A DNA stretch of 64,000 bases from Rhodobacter sp. (lineage in GTDB: Bacteria; Pseudomonadota; Alphaproteobacteria; Rhodobacterales; Rhodobacteraceae), in the NCBI GenBank assembly GCA_020637515.1, contig JACKKG010000001.1:2076501-2140500 (forward strand), in the 5' to 3' direction. The notes under the pieces are model-generated. The model was not told where the DNA came from, made no database searches, and saw only the letters and a list, made by a program, of their open reading frames with translations. Each line of letters starts with the position of its first letter. Position 1 is the stretch's first letter. Both the position numbers and the translations under genes were made by a program. This document shows, one piece after another, positions 16,951-25,801 of the stretch.

Positions 16951-17676
16951 ATGCCCAGCGAGTCCGGCACGCCACGCCGCATTCCGCGCCATGTCGCCAT
17001 CATCATGGACGGCAATGGGCGCTGGGCGGTCAACAAGGGGTGGCCGCGCCTGGTCGGGCACCGGAAAGGGTCCGAGCGCGTCAAGGAGATCGTCCGCGCG
17101 GCGCCCGGGCTGGGGATTGAATGGCTGACCGTCTACGCGTTCTCGACCGAGAACTGGAAACGCTCGACCGAGGAAGTGCTCGGTCTGATGCGGCTGTTCC
17201 AGCGCTATATCCAGCGCGAGGCCGAGGCGCTCTCGGCCGAGGGGGTGCGGCTGCGTTTCATCGGTGACCGCCGCCGGCTGGAGCCCAAGCTTCAGGACCT
17301 CATGGCCTGGATCGAGGCACGGACGATCCGCAACACGCGGCTGAACCTGACCGTCGCCATCAATTACGGCGGCCGCGACGAACTGACCCGCGCCGCGCGG
17401 CGTCTGGCCCGCCGCGTCGCGGCTGGCGACCTGGACCCCGAGGCGCTGGACGAGACCGCGCTCGATCAGGCGCTGGACACCGCCGACATGCCCGACCCCG
17501 ACCTGGTGATCCGCACCTCGGGCGAGACGCGGGTGTCGAATTTCCTGCTGTGGCAGGCCGCTTATGCGGAATACGAGTTCACCCCGGTGCTGTGGCCCGA
17601 TTTCACGCCCGAGACCCTGGCCGATATCCTGCACCGTTATGCCACGCGCGAACGCCGGTTCGGAGGGGTGAGTTGA
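16951..17676 (+). CDS. uppS: UppS, undecaprenyl diphosphate synthase
   Basis: A 241-residue cis-prenyltransferase making the C55 lipid carrier for peptidoglycan and O-antigen. The catalytic Asp in IMDGNGRW and the signature RTSGETRVSNFLLWQAAYAE are present. TTGGAG precedes ATG 16951. Its stop shares a base with the cdsA start. Confidence 0.96.
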   Translation: MPSESGTPRRIPRHVAIIMDGNGRWAVNKGWPRLVGHRKGSERVKEIVRAAPGLGIEWLTVYAFSTENWKRSTEEVLGLMRLFQRYIQREAEALSAEGVRLRFIGDRRRLEPKLQDLMAWIEARTIRNTRLNLTVAINYGGRDELTRAARRLARRVAAGDLDPEALDETALDQALDTADMPDPDLVIRTSGETRVSNFLLWQAAYAEYEFTPVLWPDFTPETLADILHRYATRERRFGGVS

Positions 17677-18464
17677 TGAGCGATTTCACCGATCTGAGGG
17701 CCCGGGTGGTGTCGGCCGTCGTCATGGTCGCGGTCGGCGCGGGCGCGGTCTGGGCCGGCGGCTGGGTCTTTGCCGCGCTGGCCGTGCTGCTGGCGGGGCT
17801 GATGGGCTGGGAGCTGTGGCGCATGATGGCGCCGGCCGATCCCTTTGGTCGGGCCGAGGCCGCGGGCCTCGTCGCGGCGCTGCTGGTGGCGATCTTCACG
17901 CTGTATCAACCGGGCTGGATCGGCCTTGGGGGGCTGGCGCTGGGGGCGCTGGTGATGGCCGGTCGGATGCCGCGCGACAAGGGGATCTTCGGCCTGTATT
18001 ACGGGCTGATCCTGTGGGCGGCGCACGGGTTCATCCTGCTGCGCGAGGGTCTGGGCCTGACCTTCCTGCTGTGGCTGCTGCTGATCGTCATCGCCTCGGA
18101 CGTGGCGGGGTATTTCGCGGGCCGCATCCTGGGCGGGCCCAAGTTCTGGCCGCGGATCAGCCCGAAAAAGACCTGGTCGGGCACGGTCGCGGGCTGGCTG
18201 CTGGCGGCGCTGGTCGGCTGGGGATTTGCCGCGGCGCTGAACCTCGGTTGGGTGCTGGTGCCGCTGTCCGCGCTGCTGGCCTTTGCCGGGCAGATGGGCG
18301 ACATCGCCGAAAGCGCGATCAAGCGGCGCACGGGGGTCAAGGATTCGTCGGCCCTGATCCCCGGGCACGGCGGGGTTCTCGACCGCTTTGACGCGATGAT
18401 CGCGGTCGCCGCGCTGGCGCTGATCCTGGCGCTGGCGGGGGCCTTTTCGGGGTTGCACGGCTGA
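17676..18464 (+). CDS. cdsA: CdsA, phosphatidate cytidylyltransferase
   Basis: A 262-residue integral membrane enzyme making CDP-diacylglycerol, precursor of all phospholipids. Multiple membrane helices, SPKKTWSG and the C-terminal signature around KRRTGVKDSSALIPGHGGVLDR are present. Start and stop overlap both neighbours by one base (TGATG), so uppS, cdsA and dxr are translationally coupled. Confidence 0.96.
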   Translation: MSDFTDLRARVVSAVVMVAVGAGAVWAGGWVFAALAVLLAGLMGWELWRMMAPADPFGRAEAAGLVAALLVAIFTLYQPGWIGLGGLALGALVMAGRMPRDKGIFGLYYGLILWAAHGFILLREGLGLTFLLWLLLIVIASDVAGYFAGRILGGPKFWPRISPKKTWSGTVAGWLLAALVGWGFAAALNLGWVLVPLSALLAFAGQMGDIAESAIKRRTGVKDSSALIPGHGGVLDRFDAMIAVAALALILALAGAFSGLHG

Positions 18465-19636
18465 TGCGGCGGGTCACGGTCTTCGGGTCCACGGGGTCGG
18501 TCGGGGTCAGCACGCTGGATCTGCTGGCGCGGCGCGACGATCTTCGGGTCGCGGCCCTGACCGGCGGGCGCAACGTGGCGCTATTGGCCCGGCAGGCGGT
18601 GGCGCACCGGGCCGAACTGGCGGTCACGGCGCACGAAGACTGCTACAAACCCCTCAAGGAGGCGCTTGCGGGCACCGGTATCGCGGTGGCGGGCGGGCCC
18701 GGCGCGGTGGTCGAGGCCGCCTATCGCCCGGCCGACTGGGTGATGTCGGCGATCGTCGGCGCGGCGGGGCTGGCGCCCGGCTTTGCCGCCCTCAGCCAGG
18801 GCCGGACGGTGGCGCTGGCCAACAAGGAATCGCTGGTGACCGCGGGCCCCCTGCTGCTGGCCGAGGCGCGCGCCCATGGCGCGACGATCCTGCCGGTGGA
18901 CAGCGAACATTCGGCGGTGTTCCAGGCGCTGGCCGGCGAGGATATCGCCGCGGTCGAGACGGTCACGCTGACCGCCTCGGGGGGCGGGTTGCGCGACTGG
19001 CCGCTGGAGCGGCTCAAGCTGGCCACCCCCGAGGACGCGGGCCGCCATCCCAACTGGGACATGGGCCAACGCATCACCATCGATTCGGCGTCGATGTTCA
19101 ACAAGGCGATGGAGGTGATCGAGGCGCATGAGTTCTTTGCCCTGACGCCCGACCAGATCGCCGTGCTGATCCATCCGCAATCGCTGGTCCACGCGCTGGT
19201 CGCCTTTCGCGACGGCGCGGTGATGGGGCACCTGGGCGCGCCCGACATGCGCCATCCGATCGGCTACGCGCTGAACTGGCCGCAGCGCGCGGCGCTGCCG
19301 GTGGCGCGGCTGGATCTGGCCCGCGCCGGGCGTCTCGATTTCGCCGAACCCGACCTGGCGCGCTATCCGGCGCTGGCGCTGGCGTGGCAGGTGATGCGCG
19401 CGGGCGGTGCGGCCGGGGCGGTGTTCAACGCCGCCAAGGAAATCGCGCTCGACCATTTTATTGCCAGAAACATCGGGTTTCTGGACATGGCCCCGGTCGT
19501 CGAATCGACGCTGGCGCGGTTCGCGGATCTGGCCGATCTCGGCGCCGCGCCGCGCTCTCTGGCCGAGGTTCTGGCCATCGACACCGAGGCGCGCCGCCTT
19601 GCGGGCGCCGCCGCCGCGGCCCGTCGCGCGGCCTGA
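18464..19636 (+). CDS. dxr: Dxr, 1-deoxy-D-xylulose-5-phosphate reductoisomerase
   Basis: A 390-residue NADPH enzyme of the MEP isoprenoid pathway, which feeds UppS. The N-terminal GSTGSVG is the nucleotide fold; NKESLV, DSEHSAVFQAL and ASGGGLRDW carry the metal and substrate ligands. Shares its first base with the cdsA stop. Confidence 0.97.
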   Translation: MRRVTVFGSTGSVGVSTLDLLARRDDLRVAALTGGRNVALLARQAVAHRAELAVTAHEDCYKPLKEALAGTGIAVAGGPGAVVEAAYRPADWVMSAIVGAAGLAPGFAALSQGRTVALANKESLVTAGPLLLAEARAHGATILPVDSEHSAVFQALAGEDIAAVETVTLTASGGGLRDWPLERLKLATPEDAGRHPNWDMGQRITIDSASMFNKAMEVIEAHEFFALTPDQIAVLIHPQSLVHALVAFRDGAVMGHLGAPDMRHPIGYALNWPQRAALPVARLDLARAGRLDFAEPDLARYPALALAWQVMRAGGAAGAVFNAAKEIALDHFIARNIGFLDMAPVVESTLARFADLADLGAAPRSLAEVLAIDTEARRLAGAAAAARRAA

Positions 19637-19657
19637 CGACAACAAAGGACGTTCACC

Positions 19658-20983
19658 ATGGGTCTGCTGCCCGAGTTCGGCAATCTGTTCTTCACCCTGG
19701 GCGCGTTCATCGTCGCGCTGTCGATCATCGTCACGGTGCACGAATACGGGCACTACATTGTCGGCCGCTGGTGTGGCATCCACGCCGAGGTCTTCAGCCT
19801 GGGTTTCGGTCCCGTGCTGCTGAGCCGGGTGGACCGGCGCGGCACGCGCTGGCAGGTCGCCGCGCTGCCCTTTGGCGGCTATGTGAAATTCCTGGGCGAT
19901 GCTGACGCGGCCTCGGCCGGTGCGGACGAGGCGGTGATGTCGCATCTCGACGCGGGCCAGCGTCGGCGCACCATGCACGGCGCGCCGCTCTGGGCGCGGG
20001 CGGCGACGATCTTTGCCGGGCCGGCGTTCAATTTCCTCTTTTCCATCGCCGTGTTCGCGGGGTTCCTGTGGGTGCAGGGGCTGCCGGCGGACACCCCGCG
20101 CGTGGGCGCGGTGCATCCGATGCCGGGCGTGATGGAGCTGCGCCAGGGCGATCTGATCACCGCGATCGACGACCAGCCGGTGCCCGATCTGCGCGCCTTC
20201 TACCGGGTCGCCGACGCGATCCCGCCCGAGGCCGTCACCCGCTACGCCATCGAGCGCGACGGTCAGGCGATGACCGTGCAGGGGCCGCACCCGATTCCGC
20301 CCCGTGCCGCCGGGATCGCGCTGGCGTCGGCCGCGCGCGACGCGGGGATGCAGGTGGGCGACGTGGTGCAGACGGTGGACGGGGCGCCGGTCACCGCCTT
20401 CAGCGAACTGCCGCCCCTGGTCGCCGCGGCCGAGGGGGCGCCGGTCGCGCTGGGCATCTGGCGCGACGGCGCGACGCTGGACCTGAGCCTGACCCCGCGG
20501 CGCACCGACCTGCCGCTGCCCGATGGCGGATTCGAAACCCGCTGGCTGATCGGCCTTCAATCGGGGACCTTCTTTGACCATCCCACCCGCGCCGTGGGTC
20601 CGATCGAGGCCCTGCCTCTGGCCGCGGGGCAGATCGGCGGCATCGTGTCGAATTCGATCTCGGGCCTCTACCACATGGTCACCGGCGCCATTTCGACCTG
20701 CAACCTGTCGGGGCCGGTCGGCATCGCCACCACCTCGGGCGAGATGGCGGCGGACGGGTTGGGCAGCTTCATCTGGTTCCTGGCGGTGCTGTCCACGGCG
20801 GTCGGATTGCTGAACCTGTTCCCGATTCCGATCCTGGACGGCGGGCACCTGGTCTTTCATGCCTACGAGGCCCTGGCCGGCCGGCCACCGAACGAGCGCG
20901 TGCTCAACCTGCTGATGAGCTTGGGCCTGGTGATCCTGGGGGCGATGATGCTGTTCGCGCTGGGCAACGACCTGTTCTGCTGA
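19658..20983 (+). CDS. rseP: RseP, site-2 zinc metalloprotease
   Basis: A 441-residue inner-membrane protease that cleaves anti-sigma factors and signal-peptide remnants within the membrane. The zinc motif HEYGH is at 28-32 and the third-ligand region FPIPILDGGHL near 390. Two PDZ-like stretches lie at about 140-280. AAAGGA precedes the ATG. Position before bamA is conserved. Confidence 0.95.
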   Translation: MGLLPEFGNLFFTLGAFIVALSIIVTVHEYGHYIVGRWCGIHAEVFSLGFGPVLLSRVDRRGTRWQVAALPFGGYVKFLGDADAASAGADEAVMSHLDAGQRRRTMHGAPLWARAATIFAGPAFNFLFSIAVFAGFLWVQGLPADTPRVGAVHPMPGVMELRQGDLITAIDDQPVPDLRAFYRVADAIPPEAVTRYAIERDGQAMTVQGPHPIPPRAAGIALASAARDAGMQVGDVVQTVDGAPVTAFSELPPLVAAAEGAPVALGIWRDGATLDLSLTPRRTDLPLPDGGFETRWLIGLQSGTFFDHPTRAVGPIEALPLAAGQIGGIVSNSISGLYHMVTGAISTCNLSGPVGIATTSGEMAADGLGSFIWFLAVLSTAVGLLNLFPIPILDGGHLVFHAYEALAGRPPNERVLNLLMSLGLVILGAMMLFALGNDLFC

Positions 20984-21062
20984 CGCGAAACCGCCCCGAA
21001 GACGCCCCGTTTCCGCCGCATTCCGCCGTCAGGCTGGGGGGACCAGAAAACGGGTTCGCCTC

Positions 21063-21224
21063 ATGTTCTTGCCCTCTCACGCCCCCCGCAGCTTGCGCGC
21101 GATTTACGCGGTCTCGTCCGAACGGCTGTGGTTCGGGCTGGCGGTTCTGGTCGGCCTCGTGCTGGCCGGCGAACTGATCGAGGCGATTCTGGCGCACGCC
21201 CCACAGGGATTGCCGGCGTTCTGA
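21063..21224 (+). CDS. Possible small membrane protein, 53 aa
   Basis: An ORF of 53 codons between rseP and bamA. It encodes a basic N terminus followed by one hydrophobic stretch (about residues 22-45, WFGLAVLVGLVLAG core) and a short tail. No good ribosome site is visible and no family is recognised. It could be a true small protein or chance; codon third positions are GC-rich as in neighbours. Not verified. Confidence 0.4.
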   Translation: MFLPSHAPRSLRAIYAVSSERLWFGLAVLVGLVLAGELIEAILAHAPQGLPAF

Positions 21225-21315
21225 TCGGATCGCCCCGTTTCGCCGATTCCCGACTTGCGACGATGCATTGAATCCCCACCATCTTGCGAAAGTGCGGGTG
21301 GGGCGACGCAACGCT

Positions 21316-21344
21316 TTGACATTGCCGGCCCGTCTCGCTAGTCA
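21316..21344 (+). promoter_or_regulatory. Predicted sigma-70 promoter of bamA
   Basis: TTGACA at 21316-21321, a 17-base spacer and TAGTCA at 21339-21344. The expected start site is about 30 bases before the bamA ATG. Implies that the bamA-lpxB run has its own promoter, apart from read-through from rseP. Confidence 0.55.
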
Positions 21345-21379
21345 GAACAAAACAAACGGCGGTAACACGGGGCTTGGGA

Positions 21380-23761
21380 ATGCGCGTCTCACACGTGAAA
21401 ATTCTTGCGCGCGTCCTTCTGCGGGCCATGCGCCCGTTGTCGGGTTTTGCAGCGATTTTCCTTTTCGTTTCAGTGGTTTCTTTCGGCGCCTCCTCGATGG
21501 CAGGGGCGCAGACCTATCGATTCTCGTCGGTTTCGGTCGAAGGCAACGCGCTGATTGACGACGACACGATCGTCGGATTCGCGAGAATCGCTCGCAACCG
21601 CAGCATGAGCGGCGCGGAACTCAACGCCGCCTATCAGCGAGTCGCGGGCACCGGCTTTTTCCGCAGCGTCGATTTCCGCCCCGCGGGCAACCGTCTGGTC
21701 ATTTCGGTCGAGGAATACCCGGTCATCAACCGCGTCGCGATCGAGGGCAACCGCAGGCTCAACGACGAGCGCCTGTCGGCCGTCGCGCAATCGCGGGCGG
21801 GCGGTGTCTATTCGCCCGCGCAGGCCGAAGCCGACGCCAACGCGATGGCGCAGGCCTATGCCGACGCGGGGCGCCTGTCGGCGACCGTGACGCCGCGGTT
21901 GATCGAGCGCGCGGGTGGCCGCGTGGACCTGGTGTTCGAAGTGGCCGAGGGGCAGGTCGTCGAGATCGAGCGCATTTCGTTCGTCGGCAACCGGACCTTT
22001 ACCGAGCGTCGCCTGCGCAATGCGATCTCGACCAACCAGGCCGGGCGGCTGAGCACGCTGTTCCGCGCCGACAATTACAACGCGCAGCGCATCGCGCAGG
22101 ACCGCCAGACGTTGCAGGACTTCTACCTGTCGCGCGGCTTCATCGACGCGCAGGTGCTGTCGGGCGTGACCGAACTGTCGCGCGAACGCGACGGCGCCTA
22201 TGTCACCTTCACCATCCGCGAAGGGCAGCAGTATCGCGTCGGTCACGTTACCGTCGTGTCCGAGATCGACGGCATCGACCCGGCCGCCTATCAAGCTGCG
22301 CTGACCGACCGCACCGGCCAATTGTTCACGCCGACGGTCATGGAGACCATGATCCAGCAGGTCGAGCGCGTCGGCTATGAGAGCGGGCAGCGTTTTGTCC
22401 GCGCCGATACCCGCCTGCACCGCAACGAGCGCGACGGCACCATCGACGTGGAACTGGCCCTTGTGCGCGGCGAGCGGGTGTTCATCGAACGCATCGACAT
22501 CCAGGGCAACGCGACGACGCAGGATCAGGTGATCCGCCGCCAGTTCGCCGTGGCCGAAGGCGACCCGCTGAACCCCCGCGAACTGCGCGAGGCGGCCTCG
22601 CGGATCCGCGACCTGGGCTATTTCTCGGACGTGCAAGTCAACCCGACGCAGGGGTCCAGCGCCGAGCAGGCGGTTGTCGATGTGCAGGTCGAAGAGACCA
22701 GCACCGGCTCGCTCGGGTTCGGTCTGACCTATGGGTCCAACGGCGTTGGCGGCAACGTCAGCTACAACGAGACCAACTTCCTGGGGCGTGGCCAGCGTCT
22801 GAACCTGACGTTTTCGACGGTGCCCAACCAGCAGGCGTTTTCGGTGGACTTCAGCGAGCCCGCGCTGCTGGGCCGCGACCTGGCGTTCGGCCTGAACATG
22901 GGTCTGACCTCCAGCTCGGCTAACGGGGCATCGACCTTCTTCGATTCGCGGTCGCTGAGTTTCTCTCCGTCGCTGACCTTCCCGGTCAGCGACTATGGCC
23001 GGATGAGCGTCCGCTACTCGTTGAGCCAGACCGAGATCACCGTGCCGGCCGCCTATGCCGCCAACATCGCGACCCGTGTAAGCGCGGACGCCGGCCGGGC
23101 GCTGACCTCGTCGGTGGGCTTCACCTACACCTATGACACCCGCGTCAACGGCCCGAACCCCGACCGTGGCTTTGTGTTCCGCTTCGCGGGCGATGTCGCG
23201 GGTCTGGGCGGCGATCGTCGTTGGGCGCGCTCGACCGTTCTGGCGGGCTATCGCCAGCAGGTGATGGACGGTGCGGTGACCTTGAGCGCCGAATTCGAGG
23301 CCGGCGCGATCGCGCACCAGTCCGGCCCCAGCCGCATCAACGAACGCTTCGGGCTTAACAGCGACCAGATGCGCGGCTTCGACAGCTTCGGTCTTGGGCC
23401 GGTCGCCTATGGCGCCGCGGCAACCGACCGCAACGGTCTGGGCGGCAACTTCTTTGCCGTCGCCCGGTTCGAGGCCCGCTTCCCGCTGGGTCTGCCGTCG
23501 GAATACAACGTGCGCGGTGGCCTGTTCCTGGATGTGGGCTCGATCTGGGGCGTTGACAGCCCGGCGATGGCAGCCTGCCCGGGCAATGTGGCGGCGCCGA
23601 ACTGCTACATCGACGACCAGTCGCTGCGGGCGGCGGCGGGTGTGGCGGTGTTCTGGGGCTCGCCCATGGGCTTGCTGCGATTCAACTTCGCGGTTCCGCT
23701 GCGGCGTGCGTCCTATGACCAGGTGCGGCGCTTCGACCTGACCATCGCCTCGCAGTTCTGA
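21380..23761 (+). CDS. bamA: BamA, outer membrane protein assembly factor
   Basis: A 793-residue Omp85 protein, the core of the machine that inserts beta-barrels in the outer membrane. A signal peptide of about 45 residues ends in MAGAQ; five POTRA domains occupy roughly 46-440, followed by a 16-strand barrel with the loop-6 motif MRGF and a C-terminal Phe (ASQF). ATG 21380 is preferred over TTG 21374. The stop overlaps the ompH start by one base. Confidence 0.95.
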   Translation: MRVSHVKILARVLLRAMRPLSGFAAIFLFVSVVSFGASSMAGAQTYRFSSVSVEGNALIDDDTIVGFARIARNRSMSGAELNAAYQRVAGTGFFRSVDFRPAGNRLVISVEEYPVINRVAIEGNRRLNDERLSAVAQSRAGGVYSPAQAEADANAMAQAYADAGRLSATVTPRLIERAGGRVDLVFEVAEGQVVEIERISFVGNRTFTERRLRNAISTNQAGRLSTLFRADNYNAQRIAQDRQTLQDFYLSRGFIDAQVLSGVTELSRERDGAYVTFTIREGQQYRVGHVTVVSEIDGIDPAAYQAALTDRTGQLFTPTVMETMIQQVERVGYESGQRFVRADTRLHRNERDGTIDVELALVRGERVFIERIDIQGNATTQDQVIRRQFAVAEGDPLNPRELREAASRIRDLGYFSDVQVNPTQGSSAEQAVVDVQVEETSTGSLGFGLTYGSNGVGGNVSYNETNFLGRGQRLNLTFSTVPNQQAFSVDFSEPALLGRDLAFGLNMGLTSSSANGASTFFDSRSLSFSPSLTFPVSDYGRMSVRYSLSQTEITVPAAYAANIATRVSADAGRALTSSVGFTYTYDTRVNGPNPDRGFVFRFAGDVAGLGGDRRWARSTVLAGYRQQVMDGAVTLSAEFEAGAIAHQSGPSRINERFGLNSDQMRGFDSFGLGPVAYGAAATDRNGLGGNFFAVARFEARFPLGLPSEYNVRGGLFLDVGSIWGVDSPAMAACPGNVAAPNCYIDDQSLRAAAGVAVFWGSPMGLLRFNFAVPLRRASYDQVRRFDLTIASQF

Positions 23762-24420
23762 TGCTTCGGCACGGGTTGACGATCCTTCTGGCGGGGGCGC
23801 TGATCGGCGCCCCCGTTGTCGCATTGGCGCAGACCCCCGCCGCGCCGGACAGTCCCACGGTCCAGGGCCTGAGCAGCCTTCCGTTTCGCGTGCTGGATCA
23901 GGAGCGGCTGCTCAGGGAATCGCGCATGGGGCAACAGATCCTGGCCGGGATCGACGCCGAGCGGCAGGCGCTCGAGGCCGAGAACCAGACCCTGTTCGAC
24001 CAGCTTTCGGCCGAGGAACGGGCCCTGACCGACGCCCGCCCGACCCTGACACCCGAGGATTTCCGGGCCCGCGCCGATGCCTTCAACACGCGGGTCGAAA
24101 CGATCCGCTCTGAACGGGCACAACGCGCGCAGGAACTGGCGCAGCATCAGCAGGCCGCCGAGCAGCGGTTCTTCGACGCGGTTCTGCCGGTGCTGGCCCG
24201 CTTCATGGCCGACGAGGGGGTCGCGGCGCTGTTGCGGCCCGAGGCCCTGCTGGTGCGCGCCGACGCGATGGACATCACCGACGAGATGATCGCCCGGCTG
24301 GACGCGACGATGCCCGAGGGGCCGCAGCCAGCCGCCACGGGCGATGGCACCGCACCCGCACCCGACACGCCCGCACCCGACACGCCCGCACCCGACACGC
24401 CGTCGCCCCCCCAGGACTGA
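23761..24420 (+). CDS. OmpH/Skp-family periplasmic chaperone
   Basis: A 219-residue secreted protein in the Skp position after bamA. Signal peptide to about residue 23 (VALAQ), then a charged helical region with the family's YVVDQERLLRESRMGQ-like start (here FRVLDQERLL) and coiled-coil arms. Skp holds unfolded outer-membrane proteins in the periplasm. The C-terminal tail contains three exact copies of a five-residue PAPDT repeat and is probably disordered. Confidence 0.85.
   Translation: MLRHGLTILLAGALIGAPVVALAQTPAAPDSPTVQGLSSLPFRVLDQERLLRESRMGQQILAGIDAERQALEAENQTLFDQLSAEERALTDARPTLTPEDFRARADAFNTRVETIRSERAQRAQELAQHQQAAEQRFFDAVLPVLARFMADEGVAALLRPEALLVRADAMDITDEMIARLDATMPEGPQPAATGDGTAPAPDTPAPDTPAPDTPSPPQD
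24355..24399 (+). repeat. Three tandem 15-bp repeats in the ompH-like gene
   Basis: CCCGCACCCGACACG is repeated exactly three times (24355-24369, 24370-24384, 24385-24399). The unit is in frame and encodes PAPDT, so copy number can vary without breaking the gene. Confidence 0.9.
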
Positions 24421-24470
24421 CCGCCGCGCGCTTGTGGGCGCAAGGCGAAGTTGATAGGTCTTTGCGATGA

Positions 24471-24492
24471 ACCGGGCCGCCTGCGGCCCGGT
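24471..24492 (+). other. Strong hairpin between the ompH-like gene and fabZ
   Basis: ACCGGGCCGC pairs perfectly with GCGGCCCGGT across a two-base gap, 25 bases before the fabZ start. The following GCCCTGTTTCC has only three Ts, so it could be a weak terminator/attenuator or an RNA-stabilising stem that lowers downstream expression. Confidence 0.4.
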
Positions 24493-24516
24493 GCCCTGTT
24501 TCCTGCGGAGTGCCCG

Positions 24517-25002
24517 ATGCCCGATACCGCCCAAACGCGCGACTGGTCCACCACCACCGAGGCCGACCTGGCGCTGATCATGCGCATCATTCCCCATCGC
24601 TACCCGTTCCTTCTGATCGACAAGGTGCGCGATATCGTGGCGGGCGAGACCGCAACCGGTGTCAAGAATGTCACCTTCAACGAACCGCATTTTCAGGGTC
24701 ATTTCCCCGGCGCGCCGATCATGCCCGGCGTCACCATCATCGAGGCGCTGGCGCAGACCTCGGCGGTGCTGGTGGGGCTGACGCTGGACCTGGTGGACAA
24801 GGAGCCGCTGGTCTATTTCATGTCCATCGACAAAGCCAAGTTCCGCCGCAAGGTGGTGCCCGGCGACGTTCTGGACCTCCACGTCAAGGTGCTGCGCGGC
24901 TCGTCGAAGATCTGGAAATTCGAAGGCCGCGCCTCGGTCAACGGCGAGATGGCCGCCGAGGCCGAGTTCATGGCGATGATCGACCTGACGAAGCGGGGCT
25001 GA
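24517..25002 (+). CDS. fabZ: FabZ, 3-hydroxyacyl-ACP dehydratase
   Basis: A 161-residue hotdog dehydratase of the elongation cycle. The active-site His (HFQGHFPGAPIMPG) and Glu (VTIIEALAQ) mark FabZ, in contrast to the Asp of FabA encoded 15 kb earlier. GGAG precedes ATG 24517. Sits between ompH and lpxA as usual, but lpxD, common at this place, is absent. Confidence 0.95.
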   Translation: MPDTAQTRDWSTTTEADLALIMRIIPHRYPFLLIDKVRDIVAGETATGVKNVTFNEPHFQGHFPGAPIMPGVTIIEALAQTSAVLVGLTLDLVDKEPLVYFMSIDKAKFRRKVVPGDVLDLHVKVLRGSSKIWKFEGRASVNGEMAAEAEFMAMIDLTKRG

Positions 25003-25003
25003 C

Positions 25004-25801
25004 ATGGGCATCGACGCATCGGCACAGATCCACCCCTCGGCGGTGGTGGAAGAGGGCGCGGTCATCGGCCCCGAGTGCCGCATCGGACCGTTCTGCGTGG
25101 TTGGCGCCGATGTCACCCTGGGCCGGGGCGTGGTGCTGAAATCGCACGCGGTCGTCACCGGCTGGACCGAGATCGGGGATGAGACGGTGATCTTTCCCTT
25201 TGCCACCGTGGGAGAGGTGCCGCAGGACCTGAAATACAGGGGCGAGCGCACGCGGCTGATCGTCGGAAAGCGCAATCGCATCCGCGAGGGTGCGACGCTC
25301 AGCACCGGGACCGAGGGCGGCGGCGGGGTGACACGCGTGGGCGACGATTGCCTGCTGATGACCGGGGCGCATGTCGGCCACGACGCCCAGATCGGCGACC
25401 GGGTGATCCTGGTCAACCAGGTCGCCGTCGCCGGCCACTGCGTGCTGGGTGACGACGTGATCGTGGGCGGACTGTCGGGTATCCACCAATGGGTGCGGAT
25501 CGGCAAGGGCGCGATCATCGGCGCGGTGACGATGGTCACCAACGATGTCATGCCCTACGGCCTGGTGCAGGCCCCGCGCGGCGAACTCGAGGGGTTGAAC
25601 CTGGTCGGCCTGAAGCGGCGCGGCGTGGACAGGGCCGAGATCACCGCCCTGCGCGCCGCCTATCAGATGCTGGCGCAGGGCGAGGGGACCTTCCTGGACC
25701 GGACCCGGCGCCTGGCGGACGAAACGGAAAGCGTGCATGTGCGCGAGATCACCGATTTCATCCTGGGCGCGACCGACCGGTCCTTTCTGACCCCGAAATG
25801 A
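25004..25801 (+). CDS. lpxA: LpxA, UDP-N-acetylglucosamine acyltransferase
   Basis: A 265-residue left-handed beta-helix enzyme; hexapeptide repeats run from about 5 to 190. The catalytic His lies in MTGAHVGHDAQIGD. It starts lipid A synthesis with a hydroxyacyl-ACP that also feeds FabZ. Starts one base after the fabZ stop and overlaps lpxI by four bases. Confidence 0.96.
   Translation: MGIDASAQIHPSAVVEEGAVIGPECRIGPFCVVGADVTLGRGVVLKSHAVVTGWTEIGDETVIFPFATVGEVPQDLKYRGERTRLIVGKRNRIREGATLSTGTEGGGGVTRVGDDCLLMTGAHVGHDAQIGDRVILVNQVAVAGHCVLGDDVIVGGLSGIHQWVRIGKGAIIGAVTMVTNDVMPYGLVQAPRGELEGLNLVGLKRRGVDRAEITALRAAYQMLAQGEGTFLDRTRRLADETESVHVREITDFILGATDRSFLTPK

Noticed and set aside
21275..21304. Possible degenerate copy of the 3'-end repeat (CATCTTGCGAAAGTGC inside a CCCCACC/GGTGGGG stem)
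   Set aside because: It resembles the type 1 core only in part and lacks the GCGGGGGC hairpin, so it may be chance.
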